Notes under the pieces: model-generated
Database searches by the model: none
The model's input: only the letters and a program-made list of their open reading frames with translations
What the model was told of the DNA's origin: nothing
Shown: positions 50,019-58,363 of the stretch, one piece after another
Layout of the letters: each line of letters starts with the position of its first letter
Position numbering within the stretch: the stretch's first letter is position 1
Translations under genes and position numbers: made by a program
NCBI RefSeq assembly: GCF_013116825.1
Contig: NZ_JABFNS010000019.1
Coordinates: forward strand, 18,525-82,524
Source: Myxococcus xanthus
Lineage (GTDB): Bacteria; Myxococcota; Myxococcia; Myxococcales; Myxococcaceae
Direction: 5' to 3'
DNA length: 64,000 nucleotides

Positions 50019-50485
50019 GATTTCGTCTCCAAGGGTGAAAGGGTTGCTCGTGCTGCTCCCTTCAGCAACCGGCGTGCCGAGCGCCAACCCCGCGATTTTT
50101 CGAAGGCCGGCTGCCTGCTCCCCCGCCCCGGAGACCGGACTTCTGACTTTTTTTCAGCCCTGTCCCGGCAGGCTTCCGACGGAAGTTCTTCCCTGCAGCC
50201 TGATGACGGCGTCCGGCCGCCGGGGCACCCCGCCGGGGCAGGCTGCCCCGCTGGGGCATCTCGCCCCACACGGCCACGGATGCTCGCCCCTACTCGCCGC
50301 ATGGGAATACGCCCACTCACAGCGAAACCCAGGTCACCTGGCTTCATACCGACCGCGCGGGTCGCTGTTGCCCACGGGGAATCCCATATCGAATCTTCCG
50401 GAAAATTACAGACATGTAAGTCTATTTGAAAATATAGGAAAAAGCCGCTTCAATACGTGTCACTCCTCACGAGGGCGTAACCCGT
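50019..50485. other. Long intergenic region between divergent units
   Basis: 467 bases with no supported gene. Its left part is GC-rich with several small inverted repeats (for example GGGGCAG-G-CTGCCCC at 50235-50249). The right 90 bases (about 50395-50465) are unusually AT-rich for this genome and hold a palindrome and the probable promoter of the next gene. Confidence 0.55.
50406..50419 (+). promoter_or_regulatory. Palindromic operator candidate in AT-rich promoter
   Basis: TTACA-GACA-TGTAA is a perfect 5-base-arm palindrome 67 bases upstream of the V4R-like gene, followed by an AT-rich stretch with a TATAGG that could act as a -10. The binding protein is unknown. Confidence 0.45.
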
Positions 50486-51061
50486 ATGGAATTGAAGACT
50501 CCCATCAGCGCCACCGCACCGTCCCTTCAGCCCATGTCGTTCCAGGGCATCGAAGTCATCGGCCAGTCGATTCTCGCCATCGTCAACGGTATGGAGCTCG
50601 CCCAGTCACGCGCGTTGCGCATCCTGGGGGAGAACGGCATCGCGCCGCTGAAGGCGGATGCCTGGTACCCCATGCCCGCCCTGCTGAAGTCGTTCCGGCT
50701 GGTGTTCGACAAGATTGGTCCCAGCACGGTGAGGACCATTGGCCGGAAGATTCCGGACAGCGCGCACTTCCCGCCGGACATCGACACGCTGGAGAAGGGG
50801 CTGCGCGCGGTGGACATGGCGTACCGGATGAACCACCGCGGCAAGGGCGCCATCGGCGGCTACCGATTCGAGCCGGTGGATAAGCGAAACGCTCGCATGG
50901 TGTGTGACAACCCCTATCCGTGTGACTTGGACCTGGGGCTCATCGAAGCCATTGGCGACCGGTTCCGTCCCAAGGATTCGCTTTGGGTGCGTATTGAACA
51001 TGAGGCCAAGAGTTGCCGGCGGCGCGGCGACAGCGCCTGCACATACAGCATCAATTGGTAG
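50486..51061 (+). CDS. V4R/HNOB-like small-molecule sensor-type protein
   Basis: A 191-residue soluble protein. The middle has YPMPALLKSFRLVFDKIGPS and a helix DIDTLEKGLRAVDMAYRMNH. The C-terminus has the pattern NARMVCDNPYPCDLDLGLIE ... EHEAKSCRRRGDSACTYSIN, i.e. a Cys plus a terminal C-x3-5-GDxxC-x-(Y/F)xI signature shared by 4-vinyl-reductase-type and haem-NO-binding-type sensor folds. No proximal haem His or zinc site can be assigned with confidence. The family call is therefore tentative. It is co-transcribed with a diiron haem-oxygenase-like gene 58 bases downstream and lies behind an AT-rich promoter. Confidence 0.6.
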   Translation: MELKTPISATAPSLQPMSFQGIEVIGQSILAIVNGMELAQSRALRILGENGIAPLKADAWYPMPALLKSFRLVFDKIGPSTVRTIGRKIPDSAHFPPDIDTLEKGLRAVDMAYRMNHRGKGAIGGYRFEPVDKRNARMVCDNPYPCDLDLGLIEAIGDRFRPKDSLWVRIEHEAKSCRRRGDSACTYSINW

Positions 51062-51119
51062 CGGAGTCCCGCCAGCGGGCCGGGGGCGGCGCATCACCAG
51101 ACACCCCAGGAGGTCCATC

Positions 51120-51905
51120 ATGAAGGAAGTGCTCCAACACATCGCCGTGCGCGAGGCGCGCTTCGCAGCGCACCCCTTCTTCTCCGACATGCGGATGGAC
51201 CGCCCCATTGAACAGGTGATGGCGTTCGCGCCGCGCCTGACCTTCTGGGTGATGACGTTCCAGGACGTGCTGCGCCTCAACGCACACTTCATCCAGGACG
51301 CGCACCTCAAGGCGCTGGCCACGCGGCACCATGCCGAGGAGGGCGGGCATGACCAGTGGTTCGAGGACGACATCTCCGCGCTCACGGGCGGCTCGCTGAG
51401 CATCGGCACCATGTACGGCCGCGCGCACGTGAAGACGCGTGACGCGGCCTACGCCATCATCAGCGAGGTGTACCGCCCAGTGGATGACCGGCTGCGCATC
51501 GTCCTGCTGTGGGCGCTGGAGTCCACCAGCCATGTCTTCTTCAGCCGCACCGCCGTCGTCAGCGCGGCGCAGGGCGCGGACGACCGGCTGAAGTACTTCT
51601 CCGACCACCACATGCAGGCCGAAGCGCAGCACGCCATGTTCGAACAGGAGCTGGCGGCGGAGCTGGAGGCCATGCAGCTGTCCCCGGAGGTGCGCGCGGA
51701 CGCCCTGGCCATGGTGGACCGCATCTACGCGGCGTTCGACACCATGTTCGACGGGCTGCGCGTCAACCTGGAGCGGGAGCACGCCGAGGCCCCCGCTCCG
51801 GGCCTCCAGGCGCACACCGCCACCGCCGAAGTCCTCCCCCTGGAGATGGAAGAGGACCTGGAAATCATCGTCCTGGAGGAGGACGGGGAAGCCCGCGCCG
51901 CCTGA
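51120..51905 (+). CDS. Haem-oxygenase-like diiron (HDO-type) redox protein
   Basis: A 261-residue all-helical protein. Metal-ligand-like motifs lie in successive helices: RHHAEEGGHDQWFEDD (about 62-77), ESTSHVFFSR (about 138-147) and DHHMQAEAQHAMFEQE (about 162-177). This arrangement of Glu/His/Asp residues is typical of ferritin- or haem-oxygenase-like diiron proteins grouped as iron-containing redox enzymes. The C-terminal 50 residues are acidic and disordered. ATG 51120 has a strong CAGGAGGTCC site. Its partner upstream is the V4R-like protein. The substrate is unknown; the pair could form a sensor-plus-oxygenase unit. Confidence 0.7.
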   Translation: MKEVLQHIAVREARFAAHPFFSDMRMDRPIEQVMAFAPRLTFWVMTFQDVLRLNAHFIQDAHLKALATRHHAEEGGHDQWFEDDISALTGGSLSIGTMYGRAHVKTRDAAYAIISEVYRPVDDRLRIVLLWALESTSHVFFSRTAVVSAAQGADDRLKYFSDHHMQAEAQHAMFEQELAAELEAMQLSPEVRADALAMVDRIYAAFDTMFDGLRVNLEREHAEAPAPGLQAHTATAEVLPLEMEEDLEIIVLEEDGEARAA

Positions 51906-51922
51906 GGCGGCCGCGGGGGGAA

Positions 51923-52378
51923 CTACCGCGCGGGAGGGGAGAGCACGAGGATGAGCTCCCCGCCCACGTACCTGCCGGCCTTCTGGTAGACGGCGCCCTG
52001 GCGGCCCAGCTCTACGTCCAGCGTGGGCTGACGGGGAATGGCCACGCGCACCGTGGCCGTGCCGTCCTTGATGCCCTGCAGCTGCAGCGTCGCGTTGGCG
52101 CCGTTGGGCAGCTTCACCTCGGAGGCGCTCTTCGCGCTCACCGTCAGCACCTCATTCGAGAGGCGCTTGAACGAGGTGAAGCTGAAGTTCTGCTTCTGGA
52201 ACTGCTCCTTCATCTTCTCCAGCTCGGGCGGGTCAACCTCGGTGCCCTTCTTCGAGGCGAGCACCACTTCGACCTGGACCTGGACTTTCGCGTCTTGTGC
52301 GCTGGCGGCCATGGGCAGCAGCAGGCCCAGCCCCAGCAGCGCCCACAGCATCCGGCCCGACGACACGTGTCTTCTCAC
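51923..52378 (-). CDS. Secreted protein of the sigma/anti-sigma operon
   Basis: A 151-residue periplasmic or outer-surface protein with a cleavable signal (ALLGLGLLLPMAASAQDA). The mature part is small and beta-rich (VQVQVEVVLASKKGTEVDPP, FSFTSFKRLSNEVLTVSAKS and VRVAIPRQPTLDVELG). No family is recognised. Its ATG overlaps the stop of the anti-sigma gene by 4 bases, so it is part of that operon and may be the signal-receiving or output component of the pathway. Confidence 0.82.
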   Translation of the reverse strand: MRRHVSSGRMLWALLGLGLLLPMAASAQDAKVQVQVEVVLASKKGTEVDPPELEKMKEQFQKQNFSFTSFKRLSNEVLTVSAKSASEVKLPNGANATLQLQGIKDGTATVRVAIPRQPTLDVELGRQGAVYQKAGRYVGGELILVLSPPAR

Positions 52379-53019
52379 AAGGAACCTCCCGACGGCCTGG
52401 GAGCGTCGGGGGCCGGGCGCGCGGGCACGTTGCGCCCGCTTGCGTCTGGCTGACCGACACCCGTCTGGTCCTGCCGCTCACCCTTCTCCGCGCCGGGAGA
52501 CAGGACGTCCGAGTCCTCGTCCACCAGCCAGATGATGGTGCCCCCATTGTCCGTCTCCATCACCACCGGCGCCACCTCGGCGTTGCGGTAGGGCTGGATG
52601 GACTTCACCGTCATGCGCTCGGAGGCGTACCCCACCGGCGCCCGGTCGCGCGCCAGCAGGGGGACCCCCACCAGTACCAGCACCGCCGCGGTGGCCAGCG
52701 ACGAAATCATCGCGGTGCGCTGGTAGAGGAACATTTCGGACACTGCCAGCTTCAGCCGCTCCATGAGAGGCGGCTTGTCCGGCGTCACCCGCGCCATGAC
52801 GCGCTGGGTGAAGTCCTTGAAGTCCACGTCGTCCACGGCCATGTCCAGGCCCACCCGCAGCAACCCGGACTCCGCGCGAAGGTCCGCCGCCCGCCCGGTG
52901 CAGTCCCGGCAGGCCGCCAGGTGCCGCTCCACGTTGACGCGCTCGCCGGAGCTCAGCTCTCCGTCGACGTACGGGGACAGCATGGGTACGAAACGCTCAC
53001 ACGCGGGATTACCGGCCAT
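52375..53019 (-). CDS. Membrane anti-sigma factor with zinc-finger (zf-HC2)
   Basis: A 214-residue single-pass protein. The N-terminus holds the anti-sigma zinc motif (YVDGELSSGERVNVERHLAA, then CRDC; H-x3-C-x2-C). A membrane helix follows at about 107-128 (MISSLATAAVLVLVGVPLLA). The periplasmic domain is Pro/Asp-rich. It should hold the neighbouring ECF sigma factor inactive until a periplasmic signal. ATG 53019 follows AGGTGGAACC. The sigma gene is 72 bases upstream and the secreted protein gene overlaps the stop. Confidence 0.9.
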   Translation of the reverse strand: MAGNPACERFVPMLSPYVDGELSSGERVNVERHLAACRDCTGRAADLRAESGLLRVGLDMAVDDVDFKDFTQRVMARVTPDKPPLMERLKLAVSEMFLYQRTAMISSLATAAVLVLVGVPLLARDRAPVGYASERMTVKSIQPYRNAEVAPVVMETDNGGTIIWLVDEDSDVLSPGAEKGERQDQTGVGQPDASGRNVPARPAPDAPRPSGGSL

Positions 53020-53091
53020 TGGTTCCACCTGCTTGCAGGAAGGGGCTGCGAAAATTGGGACGGGCAGGTCCCTCAGATATTCGAGGCCCGC

Positions 53092-53706
53092 TCAATCACT
53101 GCCCACGCCGCTCTTCGCTTCGTCCAACTCCAGGTATTCACTGAGGATTTTCTGGACCTTCGCCCGGGCATGGAAAAGCCGGCTCATCACCGTGCCCTTG
53201 GGGATGTCCAGGGTGCGTGCGAGGTCGTCGTAGGACATGCCCTCGATTTCCCGCAGCAGGAGGATGGCCCGGTGCTTCTCCGGTACCGTGGCCAGGGCCT
53301 CCTGGATCTTCTCCGCCAGTTCGCGGCGCAGGGCGCTCTTCTGGGGGTTGGTGCCCAGGCGGCTGCCCAGGGCGCCGATTCGGGCCTCGGACAGGTCCAT
53401 GGCCTGGCTCTCGTCGAACTCCACGGCCTCGCCGCCCCCGCCACGCTTGCGGATGACGTCGATGCAGATGTTGACGGTGATGCGGTAGAGCCACGTGTAG
53501 AAGGACGAGTCGCCCTTGAAGTGGTCCAGGTACTTGTAGACCTTGACGAACGCCTCCTGGGAGACGTCCATCGCTTCCTCCTTGTCCTTCAGCATGCCCA
53601 ACGCAACGGCGTACACCTTGCGCTGGTAACGCTCGACGAGGAGTTTGAATGCGCGCTGGTCGCCGGTCCGGACGCGCTTGACGAGAGTGAGGTCGTCGGT
53701 TGCCAA
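53092..53706 (-). CDS. ECF RNA polymerase sigma factor (RpoE-like)
   Basis: About 204 residues with sigma region 2 (LVERYQRKVYAVALGMLKDK, then EEAMDVSQEAFVKVYKYL) and region 4 (LREIEGMSYDDLARTLDIPK followed by GTVMSRLFHARAKVQKIL). No region 3 is present, as expected for an extracytoplasmic-function sigma. It is the first gene of a three-gene operon with its anti-sigma and a secreted protein. The start is not certain: TTG at 53706 (LATDDLT) fits the family length, and another TTG at 53739 is possible. No autoregulatory promoter was identified by eye. Confidence 0.93.
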   Translation of the reverse strand: MATDDLTLVKRVRTGDQRAFKLLVERYQRKVYAVALGMLKDKEEAMDVSQEAFVKVYKYLDHFKGDSSFYTWLYRITVNICIDVIRKRGGGGEAVEFDESQAMDLSEARIGALGSRLGTNPQKSALRRELAEKIQEALATVPEKHRAILLLREIEGMSYDDLARTLDIPKGTVMSRLFHARAKVQKILSEYLELDEAKSGVGSD

Positions 53707-53787
53707 GTAGGTGCGGCAACCTAGCACAAGCGGACACAATCCAAGGAGATTCGCGCCGGCGAAGGCGCCGCCGACGGGCCGACGGGC

Positions 53788-54720
53788 CTAGAGGCTGACG
53801 AGCGCCGCCACGACCAGCGCGATGGCCAGCAGCACCAGCAGTGCGCCAAACGTCACCCGGTCCCACTGCCCCTCCGCCACCGCCCCATCGTCCGGCCCCG
53901 CGCGAAAGCGGTGCAGCACGTTCCACAGCATCCGCGCGCCCAGGCGGCGGCTCGTCCCGCGTCGGCGCGGGGCGTCCCCGGCCTGCCGTTCGTCCTCCAA
54001 TGAAGACGCCTCGTCGCGCGGACGCAGCGCGGGCATGACCGGGCCGTGAAAGGCAGTGGCCGCGCGGGCGCCGGCCGCCTGGACAAGCGGCTGCTCGGCC
54101 GGCCGGGCCGCGGCTGCCTCGGAGTGGCGCACCTCAGGAGGCGGCTCCAGCCGCACCTCGGCGGCTCGCGTCCGGGCTTCGGCGGGGGTGCGGGCCTCCA
54201 TCACCCACAGCCCCCGCGTCACGCCGTCCTCGCCAGTGTGCGCGTCCCGCAGCTCGGCGAAGCCCTGCCCCTCCAGCGCCTCGCGGAAGGACTGGCGCGC
54301 CTCGGGCTGGGGCGGGTGCCGCGCCGCCGCCGTGGCGTAGGCCGTGTAGAACGCCCACAGCCGCGTGGCCCGCTCCGAGCCCGACACCTGCGGCGGCGAC
54401 AGATGCGAGGCCAGCAGCGCCGCGTCCGCCCCGAAGCGCTGCCCCAAGGCCTCCTGCCCCGGCGTGTCCTCCAGGCCCGGGGGCACCAGCTCTGCCACCG
54501 ACCTCACCGGCGCGCGCTCCTGGCCGCCCATGGGTGGGTGCAAGGGCGGCGGCAATCGCGGGCGGAAGTTGTCCCCCGGCCGGGGCGGCTGCGCCGACGG
54601 GCCCCAGTCCTGGAGCCGAGGCCCCGGTGCGCCCGGACCTTCGGGGCGTCTGGCGCCACCACCGCCCCCCAGCGAGCGGAGGGCGCGGTCAATCACGTTG
54701 GGGATGCGGAAGGAGGACAT
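53788..54720 (-). CDS. Pro/Ala-rich tail-anchored protein
   Basis: A 310-residue protein. The N-terminus is Pro/Gly/Arg-rich and disordered, then a helical domain (ATRLWAFYTAYATAAARHPP, ARQSFREALEGQGFAELRDA) follows. A single C-terminal membrane helix closes the protein (VTFGALLVLLAIALVVAALVSL, over about 22 residues). The family is not recognised; the tail anchor suggests a cytoplasmic domain tethered to the inner membrane. ATG 54720 follows a GTGAGG site; a TTG six bases upstream is also in frame. It lies 77 bases from the next same-strand gene. Confidence 0.72.
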   Translation of the reverse strand: MSSFRIPNVIDRALRSLGGGGGARRPEGPGAPGPRLQDWGPSAQPPRPGDNFRPRLPPPLHPPMGGQERAPVRSVAELVPPGLEDTPGQEALGQRFGADAALLASHLSPPQVSGSERATRLWAFYTAYATAAARHPPQPEARQSFREALEGQGFAELRDAHTGEDGVTRGLWVMEARTPAEARTRAAEVRLEPPPEVRHSEAAAARPAEQPLVQAAGARAATAFHGPVMPALRPRDEASSLEDERQAGDAPRRRGTSRRLGARMLWNVLHRFRAGPDDGAVAEGQWDRVTFGALLVLLAIALVVAALVSL

Positions 54721-54797
54721 GGGCAATGCCTCACTCTGGCTTGGGGGGCCCGGCCTCCTGATTTTCGGCGGACGGAAGCGCGGGGTTGCGCGCCGGA

Positions 54798-55286
54798 CTA
54801 TTCGCCCTCGCGCTCCACCTCGATGGGCGTCGTCATTCCGTTGGCATCCAGACGAACGCGGTAGAGGGAGTTCAGCCCGTCGCCGTCGAAGTCACTCCGC
54901 GCGATGCAGGACACCTCCGGCTCGCCCACGGGGCTCTCCTGCACCACCACCTGGTACTGGAAGTGGACCTTTCCGTCGGGCTCGAAACCAATCCGGTGAA
55001 AGGTCTCGTCCTGGGGGAAGGCCACGGCCCTGCCGCCGCGCGGAACCTCCTTCGGCGTGGGGCCCGCGGTGACGTAGACGCCGTGCTCGTCGCGGTAGGC
55101 CTGGACGGCGTCACACAGCGCGAGCACGTTGACGCGGGCCTCGGCGTCGCTGGGGGGCGCCGCCTGTGTGGCGGGGCTCCTTCCCGAACACTGCGTCACC
55201 AGCAAGTGGCCCGCGGCCACCGCGAGCACGACGGCGACGAGGATGGAGTGGACCGGCCTCCTCCGGACCGGCGCATTCCAAGCCAT
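54798..55286 (-). CDS. Pilin-like exported protein beside hemF
   Basis: A 162-residue protein with an N-terminal hydrophobic segment (HSILVAVVLAVAAGHLLVTQ). A helix then passes into the pilin-like phrase LALCDAVQAYRDEHGVYVTA, followed by strands and a Cys-containing end (EVSCIARSDFDGDGLNSLYR). The middle resembles pseudopilins, but the classic prepilin cleavage site (G|FTLIE) is absent. It could be an atypical minor pilin or an unrelated membrane-anchored protein. The stop of hemF lies upstream with only one base between the genes, so they are probably one transcript. Confidence 0.6.
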   Translation of the reverse strand: MAWNAPVRRRPVHSILVAVVLAVAAGHLLVTQCSGRSPATQAAPPSDAEARVNVLALCDAVQAYRDEHGVYVTAGPTPKEVPRGGRAVAFPQDETFHRIGFEPDGKVHFQYQVVVQESPVGEPEVSCIARSDFDGDGLNSLYRVRLDANGMTTPIEVEREGE

Positions 55287-55287
55287 C

Positions 55288-56193
55288 TCAGCCGCCTCCC
55301 GCCCAGTCGCGTGGCTGGCGCAGCACCTCCACCAACCGCGCCTCCGGCGTGCCGGGCTCGGGGTGGTAGTCGTAGCGCCAGCGGACCTGCGGCGGCAAAG
55401 ACATGAGGATGGACTCGGTGCGCCCGCGCGTCTCCAGTCCGAAGACGGTGCCCCGGTCATAGACGAGGTTGAACTCCACGTAGCGCCCGCGCCGCACCTC
55501 CTGCCAGAAGCGCTGCCCCTCCGTCACCGGCGTGTCCTTGCGCCGCTCGGCGATGGGCAGGTACGCGTCCAGGAAGGCCCGGCCGCAGTCCTGGATGAAG
55601 GCGAACTCCTTCTCCAGCTCCCCGCCCATGTTCTCGAAGAAGATGCCGCCCACCCCACGCGTCTCCTCGCGGTGGCGCAGGTAGAAGTACTTGTCGCAGG
55701 CGCTCTTGAAGCGCGCGTAGTAGCCGGCGTCGTGCTTGTCACAGGCCGCCTGGTGCACGCGGTGGAAGTGCGCCGCGTCCTCTTCATAGAGGTAGTAGGG
55801 CGTCAGGTCCGCGCCGCCGCCGAACCACGCCTTCCCGCCCTGATGGATGAAGCGGTAGTTGGCGTGCACGGTGGGCACATGCGGGTTGCGCGGGTGCAGC
55901 ACCAGGGAGATGCCACCCGCCCAGAAGTGGCGGCCCTCGCCCTGGAGCTTCTGCGCGAACTGCTCCTCCAGTTCGCCGTACACCACGGACGTGTTGACGC
56001 CGGCCTTCTCCAGCACGGCGCCGTCCTCCAGCACCCGGCTGCGTCCACCGCCGCCGCCCGGCCGGGTCCATGAGTCCTCGCGGAAGCGCGCCGAGCCGTC
56101 CAGCCGCTCCAGGCCGCCGCAGATGTCGTCCTGCAGCGACCGGATGAAGCCCGTCATCCGCTCCTTGAGGTTCTCAACGTTCACCGTCGTCAT
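55288..56193 (-). CDS. hemF: Coproporphyrinogen III oxidase, aerobic
   Basis: A 301-residue enzyme that oxidatively decarboxylates coproporphyrinogen III to protoporphyrinogen IX in haem synthesis, using oxygen. Hallmarks are GGISLVLHPRNPHVPTVHAN, WFGGGADLTPYYLYEEDAAH and VEFNLVYDRGTVFGLETRGR near the C-terminus. The catalytic His and Arg in these segments are intact. ATG 56193 follows CGGGAG. It is transcribed ahead of the pilin-like gene. No other haem gene is in the window. Confidence 0.97.
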   Translation of the reverse strand: MTTVNVENLKERMTGFIRSLQDDICGGLERLDGSARFREDSWTRPGGGGGRSRVLEDGAVLEKAGVNTSVVYGELEEQFAQKLQGEGRHFWAGGISLVLHPRNPHVPTVHANYRFIHQGGKAWFGGGADLTPYYLYEEDAAHFHRVHQAACDKHDAGYYARFKSACDKYFYLRHREETRGVGGIFFENMGGELEKEFAFIQDCGRAFLDAYLPIAERRKDTPVTEGQRFWQEVRRGRYVEFNLVYDRGTVFGLETRGRTESILMSLPPQVRWRYDYHPEPGTPEARLVEVLRQPRDWAGGG

Positions 56194-56276
56194 TCGCTCT
56201 CCCGAAGGCTCGGCGCGCGGGGGCGCCCGCGTCAGGCCTACACCAACTTCCCGGCCCCGGGGAGAACTCCCGCGCA

Positions 56277-57035
56277 CTACTGCTGCATCGAGTATTCGTC
56301 CGGGGCCTCGAAGTCCACGGGCGGGACCGCCGGCGCCATCTGTCCCGCCGCGTCGAAGGCCTGGATGCGGGCCCGGTAGCTGCGGCCGTCCTCCATGGCG
56401 AAGGTGCCGCTGCAGGCCTCATGGCCGATGAAGGCGGTGTTGTTGCTCACCGGCACCACGTACTGCTGCACGCTGGGGCCAGGACGGCGCGGCTCCAGCT
56501 TCACCACCAGGTACGCCGGGCTGTCCTCCTTGAGCGACAGGTTGAGCCGCACGAAGCGGGCGGTGCCCTGCGCGGTGCGGCGAAGGAAGCCCTCGGAGAC
56601 GGCGGGCCGCTTGAGCCAGCGAGGCGCCTGCTTGTCCGGCCCCTTGCCCGTGCGCCACTCGGGCAGCATGGTGCCCCGGCCGTTGAGGAGCGCCACGTTG
56701 GGCAGCGCCTCGTCCACGCGCAGCGTGTAGCGCTTGTCCGCCTCCATGGCCCCGGCGGGCTTGAGGATGACGGTGACGCGGCCCAGGCTGCTCTCCCAGC
56801 CGCGCTGCACCGCCACCTCGACGACGTGGCTGTCCGACACCAGCCGCAGCTTCTTCCCCACCAGCGCGGCCACCTGGGGGCGCGCCGTCCCGACGCCTTC
56901 CAGCAGGAAGCGGGAGTTGGTGGGGATGATGGAGCCCGGTGTGGGGAAGAGCTGCACGCCATCCCCCAGGCACTGGGCCACGGCGGAAGAGGCGTAGAGC
57001 GATACGAGCAAGGGGACCAGGAGTCTCAGCACCAT
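56277..57035 (-). CDS. Exported protein of unknown function with two beta-sandwich-like parts
   Basis: A 252-residue protein with a cleavable signal (LLVPLLVSLYASSAVAQCLG). The mature body alternates strands in two Ig-like segments: GVQLFPTPGSIIPTNSRFLL / VEVAVQRGWESSLGRVTVIL and TARFVRLNLSLKEDSPAYLV / RARIQAFDAAGQMAP. Two Cys residues (start and HEACSGTF) may pair. There is no recognised domain family. It occurs between hemF and a DUF3467 gene on the same strand. Confidence 0.75.
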   Translation of the reverse strand: MVLRLLVPLLVSLYASSAVAQCLGDGVQLFPTPGSIIPTNSRFLLEGVGTARPQVAALVGKKLRLVSDSHVVEVAVQRGWESSLGRVTVILKPAGAMEADKRYTLRVDEALPNVALLNGRGTMLPEWRTGKGPDKQAPRWLKRPAVSEGFLRRTAQGTARFVRLNLSLKEDSPAYLVVKLEPRRPGPSVQQYVVPVSNNTAFIGHEACSGTFAMEDGRSYRARIQAFDAAGQMAPAVPPVDFEAPDEYSMQQ

Positions 57036-57125
57036 GGCCCCGAGTCTGCGCGCCAGCGGGCCCGAAGGCCAGCGAAGCGCCCGAGGAAACACGCGACGTG
57101 CGGGCTCCCCCGGCGAAAACGGCGC

Positions 57126-57416
57126 TCAGTGCATGCCGCCGTCTTCCTCTGGAATCGCGATGGGGCCGAACTTCGCCTCGTAGCGCTGGATGTTGTCCTG
57201 CATCGCCGCCACCAGGCGCTTCATGTGCTTGGGGTTGGTGATGATGCGCGAACGCACCCGGGCCTTGGGCTGCTGGGGCTGGACGTAGATGAAGTCCAGG
57301 GTGAACTCGGTGTCGGAGTGGTTCACCAGGGCCATGTTGACGTACTGACCATTGGCCACGTCTTCGTCCATCTGAATCTGCAACTGCATGTCCGGGGGCT
57401 TCGGAGTGTCCGCCAT
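57126..57416 (-). CDS. DUF3467 protein
   Basis: A 96-residue protein of the DUF3467 family, identified by QYVNMALVNHSDTEFTLDFI, then QPKARVRSRIITNPKHMKRL and QDNIQRYEAKFGPI. The family is widespread and small, with no known function. ATG 57416 begins the conserved region. It is divergent from the hydrolase gene. Confidence 0.9.
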   Translation of the reverse strand: MADTPKPPDMQLQIQMDEDVANGQYVNMALVNHSDTEFTLDFIYVQPQQPKARVRSRIITNPKHMKRLVAAMQDNIQRYEAKFGPIAIPEEDGGMH

Positions 57417-57491
57417 GAGGCAGGGGGCATAGCGCCTGCGCTCGCGCGTGGCCAGTGTCACGGCGTGAGCCCGTTCCCAGAAGCCGCTCCC

Positions 57492-58298
57492 ATGGACCCG
57501 CGAAAGACGGCGCCCTTCGAGCTGGGCCGGGGCGAGGAGGTGTGCCTGCTCCTGCACGGCTTCACGGGGAGCCCCTGGGACGTACGCCCCCTGGGCGAGG
57601 CCCTGGCGGTCCGTGGCCTGCGCGTGGTGGCGCCGCGCCTGCCCGGCCATGGCACCACCCCGCGGGCCCTGCTCGACGTCACCTGGCGTGACTGGTTGGC
57701 GGCGGCGGAGCACGCCCTGCACGCGCTCCGGGGCCACCGGAGCGTATTCGTGGCGGGCCTGTCCATGGGCGCGCTGCTGGCGCTCCAACTGGCCGCGCGG
57801 CATCCGGAGGAGATACGCGCGCTGACGCTGATGGCGCCGGCCGTGCGCTTCCGGGGGCCGCGCATGTTCCTGGTCCGGCAACTGGCGCGCACGCCCGTCC
57901 TGGAGTGGACGCGTCCGTGGGTGGAGAAGACGGGCACCGACATCTCGGACCCGGAGGCGCTGGCGGAAGCGCCCGTGCTGCCCGCCTTTCCCGTGGCCCG
58001 GCTGCGGGACTTGTGCACGTTGCAGACGCTGGCCATCCGGGACGCGGCCCGCGTGCGCTGCCCCACCCTGGTGGCGGTGGCGGAGCAGGACCACGTCGTG
58101 GACCCGGAGGGCGGACGGTGGCTCGCACAGCGCCTCACCGCGGCGCCGTCGGTGCGCGTCCTGTCGCTGCGGCAGGGGTATCACGTCATCCCCCGGGACA
58201 CGGCGGGACCCTTGCTGGCGGCGGAGGTCGGAGACTTCCTGGCGCAGCAGCGGAGCGCCTCGTGGTGGGAGCCCGCGTCGCCCGCCGCTGGCGCCTGA
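57492..58298 (+). CDS. Alpha/beta hydrolase, carboxylesterase/monoacylglycerol lipase-like
   Basis: A 268-residue serine hydrolase. It has the oxyanion HGFTGSPWD, the nucleophile Ser91 in GLSMGA, the acid in AVAEQDHVVDPEGG and the catalytic His in QGYHVIPRD. The cap region and overall length resemble Est30/YvaK carboxylesterases and bacterial monoglyceride lipases. It should cleave short-chain esters or monoacylglycerols in the cytoplasm. ATG 57492 is the first Met; a GTG at 57465 is in frame. Confidence 0.88.
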   Translation: MDPRKTAPFELGRGEEVCLLLHGFTGSPWDVRPLGEALAVRGLRVVAPRLPGHGTTPRALLDVTWRDWLAAAEHALHALRGHRSVFVAGLSMGALLALQLAARHPEEIRALTLMAPAVRFRGPRMFLVRQLARTPVLEWTRPWVEKTGTDISDPEALAEAPVLPAFPVARLRDLCTLQTLAIRDAARVRCPTLVAVAEQDHVVDPEGGRWLAQRLTAAPSVRVLSLRQGYHVIPRDTAGPLLAAEVGDFLAQQRSASWWEPASPAAGA

Positions 58299-58363
58299 GT
58301 GGGGTGCGGGCATGCGCTGAAGGTCGAGCGACGGACAGGGCATCCGTGTATGGAGAAGCCCCC

